Assembly (NCBI RefSeq): GCF_030272615.1
Contig: NC_081407.1
Coordinates: 152,107,048-152,167,047, forward strand
Reading direction: 5' to 3'
Length of the DNA: 60,000 bases
From: Cryptomeria japonica
Lineage: Eukaryota > Streptophyta > Pinopsida > Cupressales > Cupressaceae
The notes under the pieces are model-generated. The model was given only the letters and a program-made list of their open reading frames with translations. It was not told the DNA's origin and did not search any database. This document shows positions 10,113-19,445 of this stretch, piece after piece (the stretch's first letter is position 1; the number at the start of each line of letters is the position of its first letter). A program made the translations under genes and the position numbers.

Positions 10113-11273
10113 TATGTCATCCTAGCTGATATCCTATACCGACGAGGTCTAGATGGCACTCTTCTTAGATGTTTAGAAAGCGACGAAGCTCAGATTGCGT
10201 TACGTGAAGTGCATGAAGGGATATGTGGTCTACATGCTAGTGGTCCTACCTTGGCCAAGAAACTCATTAGGACTGGATATTACTGGCCCAATATGGAAAA
10301 AGACTCATGTCAGTTTGTTAAGAAATGTAAGCAATGTCAAATTCATGGAGACCTCATACATGCACCAGCACAAGAACTACAACCACTTGCGTCTCCTTGG
10401 CCCTTTTGTCAGTGGGGACTCGATCTCATAGGCAAGATTCACCCTCCTTCTTCCAATGGCCATAAATTCATTATCACAGCCACAGAGTATTTCACAAAAT
10501 GGATTGAAGTCGTGCCTCTCACACAAGTCACTGGAAAACAAATTGCTACTTTCATCCTTAACTATATCATTTGCCGATATGGTATTCCTAAGTCCATTAT
10601 TACTGATAACGGGCGTCCCTTCAAAAATCAGGATGTTCATGAAATCTGTGAGCGCTTCCATATCTCCCATCGTTTCTCCACACCATATTACCCCCAAGGT
10701 AATGGCCAAGCTGAGGCGTCTAATAAAACAATCCTTAAAATCCTCAAAAAGACAGTTGACGATGCTGGCTGTAATTGGCATATCCAACTCAATCCTGCAC
10801 TTTGGGCCTACCGCACAAGTGTCCGCACACCTACAGGAGCTACACCATATTCACTTGTCTACGGCGCTGAAGCCATCTTGCCTATTGAGGTCGAGTTACC
10901 TTCTTTACGGGTCTCTTTGCAAAACATCATCACTGATGAAGACTACAGGGTCTCTCACTTACAAGAACTAGAACTGTTGGATGAACGGAGACAAATTGCT
11001 TTTAATCATCTCAAGGCTTACCAACAACGAATGAGTCGCAGCTACAATCACAAAGTCAAGCCTCACACATTTGAGGTAGGTGACTTAGTCCTCAGAGAAA
11101 ACCCCAAGAATCAGCAAGACAGAGATAAGAAGGGCAAGTTCGAACCAAACTGGCTTGGTCCTTACATCATCACAGCGGTATATGGATCTGGGGCATATCA
11201 GCTCTCTACTATAGAAGGTGAACCTTTGGAGGATCCTATCAACAGCATGCACCTTCGCAGGTTCTACACATAG
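10113..11273 (+). CDS. pol: Pol segment: integrase
   Basis: Integrase inserts the cDNA into chromosomes. It has the HHCC zinc region (HEGICGLH ... KKCKQCQIHG), then the DDE core with D in WGLDLIG, D in ITDNGRPF and E in GQAEASN, all present. The C-terminal part has EVGDLVLR and the GPY/F-type module WLGPYIITAVYGSGAY. There is no chromodomain after it, and the frame ends RRFYT-stop, as in the related minus-strand element. It is in phase with the rest of pol, so gag-pol is one frame of about 2,500 codons broken only by three TGAs. Confidence 0.9.
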   Translation, partial: YVILADILYRRGLDGTLLRCLESDEAQIALREVHEGICGLHASGPTLAKKLIRTGYYWPNMEKDSCQFVKKCKQCQIHGDLIHAPAQELQPLASPWPFCQWGLDLIGKIHPPSSNGHKFIITATEYFTKWIEVVPLTQVTGKQIATFILNYIICRYGIPKSIITDNGRPFKNQDVHEICERFHISHRFSTPYYPQGNGQAEASNKTILKILKKTVDDAGCNWHIQLNPALWAYRTSVRTPTGATPYSLVYGAEAILPIEVELPSLRVSLQNIITDEDYRVSHLQELELLDERRQIAFNHLKAYQQRMSRSYNHKVKPHTFEVGDLVLRENPKNQQDRDKKGKFEPNWLGPYIITAVYGSGAYQLSTIEGEPLEDPINSMHLRRFYT

Positions 11274-12895
11274 CTCATCGGAATATCCTAATTCAAAAAT
11301 ACAAAAAAAAAAAATTATAAAACAAAAAAAATCGTTACTTGGTGAAAACCTGGCAAACAGGCGCCTTGTGACACAAAAAAAATTGAAAAATTGAAAAAAG
11401 TAAAGAGAAATAATTTCGTCCAACGGTGAAAACCACTTTGGTGGTGCCCTGGGCAAGTACCATGGTGAAAACTGGGTCACCAGCGCCATGCGTAAAGACT
11501 TTGCTCCTCCCTCCTTCAAGATTCACTTTCATCCTTTCACTTTGCACACACTCACAACCTATTCGTTCATAATAAACTAACCCAGTCCCATCATGGCTTG
11601 TTATTGATCTACCCAAGATTGGTTAGCCATCCATAATAACCATCCCTTTTCATCCCTTTCCATCCATAATAAATCAGACCCTATCTGTGGCTAAGGCAAA
11701 TCCTACGTCTAGTGATGGGTGTGGAACTGAGAACATCACATGTTTCGAGGAGTACAGTCTCTCCCAGCTTTCTTCAGTCTATTCGCGCACAGATCCGCAA
11801 TAAAGCTTCGTTTTCTCTGCAATAAAGTATCAGTTTCATGGATTCAGTCAGTTTCAGATGAGACACAGCAACAATAATAGGCTTCAACAAATCAAATCTT
11901 TCAACAGACTCAGACAACATAATGGTTCAGTGCTATCTATCCTTTTTGTGAAAGTGAACATTGTGACCACAATCAAACATGACTTATACAAGTGACAAGA
12001 GACACTAAACTTGAGGACTACAGTGGATGTTGGTGTCGAATCTTGGTTTTCTTTTGATTTCATCTTTGTTGGTGACATGTCTTTTAGCTTTTTCGGGATG
12101 TCTTTGACTAGAAAGGCGAGGATGGGGTATCGTCACCTATTTGTATTTGCTGTCTGTGGATTGTCTTTTAGTAATGCTATGACTTGTCCAAGGATATGAG
12201 GACACTGTGAGTCTAGTATGAACTGGGGCATTCCTTGTTTGTGACTGTCTTATCTCCATGCAAACGGGTACAATGACTTTCTGGGTCGAGCAAATGCCTC
12301 GATTGTCATAACCTACTTGCCATAATAAAGCTCAATGATGATAATGCACAAAAAGCTCTTTCACTTTCATATCTTCTGTCTTTCATCCCCCCTTTCTTGA
12401 TTGACTTCCAACGTCCTTCTCGAGTCCGCGTAGCCTGCTATCACATGACTGAGTATAATGACACACCAAAAACATTTGCATTTCATGTAGCTGCACCTGC
12501 ATTACCACATATAAGCATCTCATACATACATATAGATATCACAATTGCATCACATCCTGCACACAACACCTGTTAGCACAATTTACATTTGCATTATCAT
12601 ATTCATCTGCATTACATACATTCACATTTGCATCATGCATACACATATAGAATCATAAAAGAACAAAAATATTGCATCATATACATATTTGCATCCAAAT
12701 CATAAGCATCACATAAGAACATCTCATCACATAGGTACACATGCATATAGCTGCCGCAAAAATGAATCATCTCTCATATATAATCAAAATGTGTCATGAT
12801 ACAATGATGTCAAAAATCATATGGCTACAAAATCACCCGCAAGTGTCTACAATACAAAAAGGGTACATATACTGATACAAGGGAGCCCTCTATGG
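11274..12895 (+). other. 3' region between integrase and antisense gene
   Basis: No gene seen on either strand. Its first 200 bp contains GGTGAAAACC-like words near 11341, 11423 and 11463 and an ATGGCTTGTTATTGATCTAC block at 11593-11612. Both are shared with the 3' region of the related element at 27768-29945, so this is conserved non-coding retroelement sequence. 12460-12800 is low-complexity, rich in ACATTTGCAT-like words. Confidence 0.7.
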
Positions 12896-14902
12896 CTATG
12901 ATGAACTCCCTCCCTCGGAGCCGCCTGGCCTCGACAGAGTCTGAGCTCTAGAAGGACCCGCTCCAGGATCACCCTGCCTATCTGGTGGTGGTGGAGGACC
13001 CATGACCCCACCACTAGATGCCTGTCTCCTCCGGCTCCCTCTCGTAGCCATCGCTGTCCGCGATGGTCTATGGAAGCTCCTCACCCGCTGATCTGCTGGC
13101 ACGGCACCATAATACAGGTCCCTCCAGTAGGCGATCTCCTCTCCAGCTCGCAGCACATATGCGTAGCCTGCTCCTGTGTCCTCCGCCGCCTGCCTCCCTG
13201 CCCTCAGCGCTGTCTCAACCTCAGTGTAGCGCTGAATCGCCTGATCCCTCTCCTGCTCAGTATCCCTGAGCCGGGTCCTTAGCCGATCCCTCTCCCTCTC
13301 CAGATCTTGAATCTCGTCTGCCTGGCCCTGGCAGATCTCCCTCAGATCCAGCAGCTCAGCCTCCACTGGGTCAACTCCCTCTGCCTCTGCCTCTGCCCGT
13401 GGCTCTCCCTCTGTGGGTGCCTGCCCCTGTACCCCTCCCTGTACCTGTACTGGTGCCTGAATGGGTACCTGTCTCGGTACATGCCTAGGTCCCTGTACCT
13501 GTCTCTGTCCCGGTGCCTGTACTAGCACCTGTCCCTACACCTGTCCCTGTCTCTGTCCCTGTGCTCTAGGACCCTGTGCTGCTGGTACCTGCGGGGGCAC
13601 TCCACCGCGACCCCTCACCACCTGGGCCTGTCCCTCTTGTCCACCCTCTCTCTGAGATGCCACCCTCCTCTCCCCAACTACTCCCCTCCGCCGCCGTCGG
13701 CCTCTACCCCCATCACCCCCACCATCATCATCATCATCATCTCCTCCTCCATCTCCATCCAGTAGCTCCCCTGGATCTGTCAGTCGAGGGAATGGATGCT
13801 CTACCCAGTAAGCTGTATACTCTGCATCCATACCTGCATCCTCAATCTCAGGCCACATGTCCCAGGGAAGGGGTATCATCTCTGCTAGCTGTGTAACTAC
13901 CTGATCATATGATAATAATGGCCCGAACTGCGCATGATCCCTCACTGTGCGGGCATACATACCCGAGCCTCGTGGCATCCTCTGGATCCTGCCAAACTGT
14001 CTGCCAACCCTATCCACCAGCTGTCTCTCCAATATATAGGGCGTCCGTCCAATCAAATATCTGCTCCTGAAGGTATAAGGCAGCTCCACTGCATCATCCT
14101 CCCACTCCTCGCACCCCAGGTACGGCCTCCAGATGACTACATCAATGTCATCTATCACACGCCTCCAGTGCTCTAACCTGCCAATCCGAGGCTGTGAAGT
14201 AATCATGTCATAAAGATGCACAAAGCTCCGCCCCTGACCTCTACCCCTGAAGTGTATCGGCCGTGTGATAGGCAGATGCTCGTATGCCCACACCTGTAGC
14301 AGTGTCACTCCACAACCCAGTCCCACTGATCCATGGTAGACGAACTGGTGCAGCTCATAATACAGATGTGCCAAGACACATGGACCCCATGCATACCTGG
14401 TGTGCTCAGTCACCAATATCTCCGGTGCTCCTCCCCAGCCCACTGCCAACCCCCGTGTCGCCCTGTCCGGACACAGGAACCCACTGATAACTCCTCCAAT
14501 CACAGCTGGCAAAGCTAACCCTGTCGCAGTCATGGTATCCCATGCCACGTGCCCTGCTCTCATCTCTAGCCTGGGATCCTGGAACACCCATCTCAAAGCC
14601 TCCCTGTCTCCGTCACGATCGTATGGGATCAACTCTCCATCGATCGGTATATGCCATATCCGGTAGACATCCTCGAGGGTCACTATCATCTCCCCCATCG
14701 GCAAATGAAATGTGCATGTCTCGGAGTGCCATCTCTCCGCCAGCGCAGTCAACAAACCCATGTTTGCCCGAAACTCAGGCACATATAATACGTGTCTCAA
14801 TCCCATCTCCTCAATGGCAGCTCTATCCTGAAACGACAACTCTGGTCGCAACCTCTGTGTGGACGGGAATCTCTCTCGTGACTCTAACATAGGCAGATAC
14901 TC
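12896..14902 (-). CDS. Plant mobile domain (PMD) protein, exon 2, carried antisense in the Tat element
   Basis: Exon 2 of a gene opposite to gag-pol. After the splice it reads EYLPMLESRERF and then a plant mobile domain (aminotransferase-like family, MAIN/MAIL type): FHLPMGEMIVTLEDV, IPIDGELIPYD, LLQVWAYEHLP, IDVVIWRPY. A D/G-rich then R-rich stretch follows, then a Q/V/P/G repeat, a coiled coil (DLERERDRLRTRLRDTEQER) and a Pro/Ser-rich tail to TAG at 12896-12898. One in-frame TAG (13535-13537) splits it into 455 exon-2 codons before and 212 after. It lies in the Q-rich repeat where CAG is the likely original codon. Host PMD proteins act in the nucleus in gene silencing and cell maintenance; the role of transposon-borne copies is not known. 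The exon is clearly richer in G+C than its surroundings. Confidence 0.88.
13535..13537 (-). other. Premature TAG in the PMD frame
   Basis: Sits between GQRQGQV and GQVLVQAP in a Gln-rich repeat. The downstream frame stays open for 210 more codons including a coiled coil, so the stop looks recent. CAG to TAG is a C-to-T change in a CHG context. Confidence 0.85.
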
Positions 14903-14940
14903 CTGCAGTCAAACAATCAATCATGTCAGTTATCATGGCA

Positions 14941-15212
14941 TTCCCTGTTCATCACAAAATGCTACTCGCTATCTAAATGCATATGGTTATCTATTCTAGT
15001 GACACTCACTGTTCATCACAAAGTGTTGCTATCTATCCTAGTAGTGCTCCCTGTTCATCACAAAGTACTACATGTGTGACATTCCCTGTTCATCACAAAG
15101 TGTTACTCACATTTAGCACTCCCTGTTCATCACAAAGTGCTGCTCATCCTTTGGGTACTCCCTGTTCATCACAAAGTACTCTATCTTGGTGCTCCCTGTT
15201 CATCACAAAGTG
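14941..15212 (-). repeat. Seven-copy CCCTGTTCATCACAAAG repeat in the PMD intron
   Basis: Seven near-identical copies of the 17-mer (one with C-to-A, one with AAAAT at the end), spaced about 30-60 bp with changing spacers that each repeat the theme of AGTGCT/AGTACT. Confidence 0.9.
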
Positions 15213-15363
15213 CCTTGATCTATCCTAGTCTTCCTAGAGGACCTGCTTGAGTGTATCCTCTCAGCAGCTTATCCAATCGACAGCGTATGTTCATCACAGA
15301 ACTGCCGATTTGACCTAGAAGACTAAAACCGTGCATTTTTTTGACATATACGCGCTTTAAACT

Positions 15364-15603
15364 CACAAACGCGCCTGAAGACTGCATAGAAGACTGCATA
15401 GATGCGCCTGTACAACACAGACGCGCCTGTTTGACATAAACGTGCCTAAATTACTCACAGACGCAACTTTGGAACATAAACGCTCCTTTAGGACATAAAC
15501 GTGCCCGCATTAGACACAAACGCGGTTCCAGACGCAGACGTGCCTGGCACCGACACAGACGCGCCTGCCGGACACAGACGCGCCTGGCACCGACACAGAT
15601 GCG
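15364..15603 (-). repeat. GCGTCTGTG minisatellite, PMD intron cluster (reverse orientation)
   Basis: On the plus strand it reads CACAGACGC, four exact copies with many variants (CACAAACGC, CATAAACGTG, ACAGATGCGG). Read in the direction of the PMD gene it is the same GCGTCTGTG core as in the gag leader. Confidence 0.88.
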
Positions 15604-15721
15604 GTTGCACGTTTTTGCACTTTTTTGTGCCCTATTCCTAAGCGCATTTATTGCTAAACTACCATGCATTAATGACAAAATTGAAATGCGTCAAAGTACG
15701 AGGAGGTTTGGTGGTACTTAC

Positions 15722-15787
15722 CGGCTCTCCTGCCTCTGCTAGCCTCTGAAATCGGTGAACGCGGTCGAATCTGTGAACCAAAGCCAT
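15722..15787 (-). CDS. PMD gene exon 1 (22 codons)
   Basis: Begins ATG GCT (Met-Ala) and encodes MALVHRFDRVHRFQRLAEAG plus Glu-Pro, ending at a consensus donor GTAAGT. Joining it in phase 0 to the acceptor at 14903 continues the PMD frame as EYLPMLES. A TATA-like box lies about 90 bp upstream. The exon is inferred from the splice consensus and frame only; no transcript evidence is available. Confidence 0.72.
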
Positions 15788-15876
15788 CGCTGCTGACTGC
15801 TCCTGCTCTTTTATCGCTCTGCACTGTGATCTCGTGAGGGTGTAGATGACAATGAGGATGTCTTTTGCCCGTGGTC

Positions 15877-15885
15877 TATCTTATA
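15877..15885 (-). promoter_or_regulatory. TATA-like box of the PMD gene
   Basis: Reads CTATAAGATA on the minus strand, about 90 bp before the exon 1 ATG. This suggests the cargo gene has its own promoter between exon 1 and the 3' LTR. Confidence 0.55.
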
Positions 15886-16118
15886 GCCTACCCTAGCCCT
15901 CGCATTCATTTTCCTGGGTCAGTCTTCTTCATCCCGTGACTCTGTCACTTTATCCGATCTAGCCATTCTAGCCTTTCTTTCTTATCGAGAGATTGTCTGC
16001 AATATTTTCAGACTTTTTCATCCAATCTCTTGAGGGGGCATATCATTCCCATGCTGGGGCAACTCTGTATCAGTTCATCTTATCTTCTTTGAAACAATGC
16101 GACAAGCCGCATTGTCTC

Positions 16119-16132
16119 AAAGAGGGGCAAAA
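16119..16132 (+). promoter_or_regulatory. Polypurine tract
   Basis: AAAGAGGGGCAAAA directly before the 3' LTR, the expected plus-strand primer for reverse transcription. The related element has the near-identical tract at 27768-27780 on the other strand. Confidence 0.85.
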
Positions 16133-16909
16133 TGTAGACACCTAAAATTGTCATGTCTAATTAAATAAATATTTTATTTATTTAATTATCTAAGCCTAAT
16201 TCTTCTATTAATTAAATAAATCCTTATTTATTTAATTAATTCATTTATCCTCTTCTAGCCTTATTTCTCATTTAAATAAATACATTTATTTATTTAAATT
16301 ATCATTTTCCTAAATTAAATAAATATCTTATTTATTTAATTGATCCCACTTCTACTATTAATTAAATAAATCCTTATTTATTTAATTAATTCATTAGCTT
16401 TTTCTACACATGACACATGTCATTCATCTCTTAATTCATACACTACCTACCTCTTTCATTATTTTACTATTTCTTCTACCTACCCTCTAATCCTAGCCGA
16501 CCTCCTTTTACACCTCTCAATCTTAACCCTCCATTTCATATTGTGTCTTCTATTTAAGAAGATGCTTTCTTCATTGTCAAACTCTAATGACCCTAATCAC
16601 TCATGCTAATGATTTTTCATACTACGATCCTACTTGCAACCACATTCCATTCTTTGTTGAGCTCTTGTGCATATAAAATCTGAGAGCAAATATATCAAGC
16701 AAGATCAATGGAGATAGGAAGAATGGAGATCAAAACCCTATTGGACATGTGATGGTATAATCTTTGTGATTTTGTTTTATTTTGCATTGTCTTAGGTAAT
16801 CTTCATATGTTATGGTGGATCTTTGTTGATTGTTAGGCTAGGGTTTTGTGGTTGAATCCATTTAGTCTTTCAATATTGTTATCATTGTTATCCATTTTCA
16901 CCATAAACA
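16133..16909 (+). repeat. 3' LTR of the Tat element
   Basis: 777 bp, colinear with the 5' LTR, with differences seen by eye only at one G/C and one C/T position. Confidence 0.95.
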
Positions 16910-16914
16910 ACTCC
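16910..16914. repeat. Target site duplication ACTCC, right copy
   Basis: Matches 606-610 exactly. Confidence 0.93.
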
Positions 16915-16934
16915 CATACCGGTACTACAATGAC

Positions 16935-17826
16935 TCAATGAGTTAAACTGGAAGGCCCCAATCCTTGTAATCTCGACAAAAATCCATCACCGATATTGAG
17001 TGCAATGAAGGCTGAAATTAGATCATCAATTGGTGAATTGTGGATTTCATTTATTTGATCAAAGGAAAGCCGAGGAGAAGGAGAAAAGTTGTTCACCTGC
17101 ATAGAAATTTCATCACCCACTGGCATTAGCGGAGAAATAATAGATGACTCTATTTGTCCATGATCATGACCTAATATTGCAAGGATGACATGCATTTTAG
17201 AGAAATATTTTCTTTTTAATTATGGGTTTAAGTTTCTCCCAACATTGCGGGTAGCAATTTGGAAGGGTCTCACATTTTTTTGGGAAAGAGACTACTTGAT
17301 GCTATCAAATATTGTAGGATATTTCTCATGCATGAGCAGAAGCTGCCTGGAGAAAATTCCACCCACACATGCCTGACCATTCCACAAATCATATTGACAG
17401 ATGGCAACCAAGAGTTGATTATCATTCAAGTAATCATCTTGAATCGTTTTATGAATAATATTTTCCAAAGGAACCCAAGCCTACAACAAATCCACTACAT
17501 TGGAGAGAAATATAGAGCATAGTTGTGAAGGAAAGAGAAACCTTTTCTCCTACAGATACATAATTTATTCCTCAATAATCTGCTTGATGCTTTGTATGCA
17601 GTGTTGACAGGAGGTGTTGAAAACAATACCCAACTGATCTTCAGAAATATGATCCTCGAATGGCTTTTCCCAATCAGCCATTAACATAGGCACTCTGTAA
17701 TTTCTCCGGGAGTAGTCCATAATGCAATAAAACAGGGCAGACTACAGAAGCAAACTTATGACAGTTATGAGTGAAACCCGGTAGAAGCACTATCTGTCTT
17801 AAATTCTTAAACTCTGCCAAATCATT
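16935..17826 (-). pseudogene. Decayed multi-exon protein-coding remnant, product unknown
   Basis: Two or more exons can be read on the minus strand. The upper one has LRQIVLLPGFTHNCHKFASV and, after a frame change near 17700, MADWEKPFEDHISEDQLGIV. It ends about 17568. After a short intron with a good acceptor (TTTGTTGTAG, about 17481-17567) a second exon runs AWVPLENIIHKTIQDDYLND ... QYDLWNGQACVGGIFSRQLL to LGPSSLTH and a TGA at 16935-16937. That exon contains two in-frame stops (after DSIK and after GRNLNP). The donor is damaged. The text is not retroelement-like and looks like the C-terminal end of a host gene, but I do not recognise the family. The Tat element inserted about 20 bp after its stop codon. 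Confidence 0.6.
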
Positions 17827-19440
17827 TCATATCTTCATCTTCTATGAAATAAATAGCAGGAAAGGGCAATATGCTTAATACTGAGCTTATTAATTATTCT
17901 GCAAGGTGACAGAGGATGCCGCATGTGTGAAATTAAACCAAGAAATTATTTAGATCTCATGAAATTAAAAGGGAAACTTTGTGGCTTGCCACTTTTGCCA
18001 AAAAAATAATAATAATAACCACTAGGTAAAAGGTAAGTAAGAAACAGAAATGCAAGTAGTGTATTTTGCGCTTCCACAAATTCATCACTATATTTTCATT
18101 AGGCATGAAATCAAATTTTTGTTTCTTTATATCTAGATTTCAATGTGTTTCCAAGGATGAAGTAGGGATGGTGGTATTGGTAAAGGGAATATGAGACACA
18201 AAGGTTGTGCATATATAGGTTGATAAGTGAGAGAACGATAAGAAATATGCATGACCATTATAGAAGTGTAATGTGGTACACATTAAAAAAATAAAGAATA
18301 CATCGAATGAGGTATGGAACTAGAGAATAAATTAAGGGATGCCAATAGAGGATATAGGAATAAGGATAGAAGGATGGGAAGAAGAGGCAATATTGGTGGT
18401 AGAAATGAAAATAGAAGAAGAAAAATTAGGAACATGAATAGTAATGACACTAGTAGGGATAACATGTAACATAGGTGAGAGGGTAGTGTGATGGAATGAA
18501 AGAGGAGTACATGCATAAAGCTCAAGATGGGGAGTAGACATAATAATACTCTCCAACATGGTGGGAAGAAGGGTGTAATTTATGGAGGCATACTAAGCTA
18601 TGCAAGAAAATTGGTAATAAATCTCAAAGAGGATGCACCATTCAAAGAACTGGGAGTAACCTTAACACCAATAACTTGAAGCACTTCCAAATTGAATGAC
18701 TTAGTAAAACATAATGACAATATTGAACCAAAAGAGAATAGCTATCCAATCAACCAAACTACTAAAATTGTGTTAATTGTTGTTATTTCATATGATCATT
18801 ATGGTCAAAATCTTCAAACTTAGATTCAATAGTAGTAACAACATTAGTAGCATTTATGAAAATATTGTTAAAACACCTTTATTCTCACTATATTGGGTCA
18901 TTTGAAGATTCAAACAATAGTTTATTTTTAAGGGAAATTGAGGATGTGAATAAGACCTTGACATACAAAAATTCACAAAAAAATCTAAAGGAAAAATGAT
19001 ATAAAAATGGTGTAAAATATCATATACCATCAAAATAACTAGAAAACAATAATATTGATAAATAAATAAATAAATGACACACTAGAGAAACAATGAGGGT
19101 AGGTGGTGCAGGACAAAAATAAATTGTAGACAATGAAAAACAAAACCCTAAAGGAGGTATGACAATGAACCACACAAGCAAAGAGGATATTTTTGATTTG
19201 GTCATTTTAGATCTGATTTTTCATAATGGAATTCACAAAATTTGTTTGATTTTCTATATCACATGTGATTACATTGCTCATTAGTTTTTTTCATCAAAAT
19301 CATGTGTTGGATAATAGCTTCTTTGAATTCACATTACTTGCATGCTCTCATGCAACTTTGATGTATTGCATTATAAGGGTTTCAAACATTTTTTCTATGT
19401 ATAAATCATTTCTCAAAGAGCTTTCAATCATATTCATGCT
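17827..19440. other. Unassigned interval
   Basis: No convincing coding frame. 17900-19200 is AT-rich and purine-biased on the plus strand (18290-18560), which creates long but low-complexity minus frames that I do not accept. The part just above 17827 may be intron of the decayed gene to its left. Confidence 0.4.
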
Positions 19441-19445
19441 GCTAT

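Larger units (their letters stand above)
14903..15721 (-). other. GT-AG intron of the antisense PMD gene
   Basis: 819 bp, donor GTAAGT, acceptor TTTGACTGCAG, phase 0. It holds two different tandem repeats. Because it lies antisense to the genomic RNA it would not be removed from the retrotransposition intermediate, which explains how a retroelement can keep an intron-containing cargo gene. Confidence 0.72.
611..16909 (+). mobile_element. Tat-lineage Ty3/gypsy LTR retrotransposon with antisense PMD cargo gene
   Basis: Complete LTR element of about 16.3 kb. Both 777-bp LTRs start TGTAGACACC and end CCATAAACA. The 5-bp target duplication ACTCC is perfect (606-610 and 16910-16914). A primer binding site follows the 5' LTR and a polypurine tract precedes the 3' LTR. 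Domain order is gag, aspartic protease, G-patch-like segment, reverse transcriptase, RNase H, a second RNase H, integrase, then a gene on the opposite strand. The second RNase H and a long segment between integrase and the 3' LTR are known marks of the Tat lineage, which gives the assignment. Two LTR differences seen by eye (G/C and C/T) point to recent insertion. Coding frames carry a few stops, so this copy is probably not autonomous unless the stops are read through. Confidence 0.93.

Noticed and set aside
13063-14892. Several plus-strand open frames opposite the PMD exon
   Set aside because: Shadows of a GC-rich coding exon. They are Pro/Cys/His low-complexity and short, and the minus frame carries the clear PMD motifs.
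15451-15678. Minus-strand frame of 75 codons within the PMD intron
   Set aside because: It is a translation of the minisatellite (CVGARRVCVRQARLC) and lies between well-placed splice sites.
18283-18559. Hydrophobic minus-strand frames
   Set aside because: Leu/Ile/Ser low-complexity caused by purine-rich plus-strand sequence; no start context or family.
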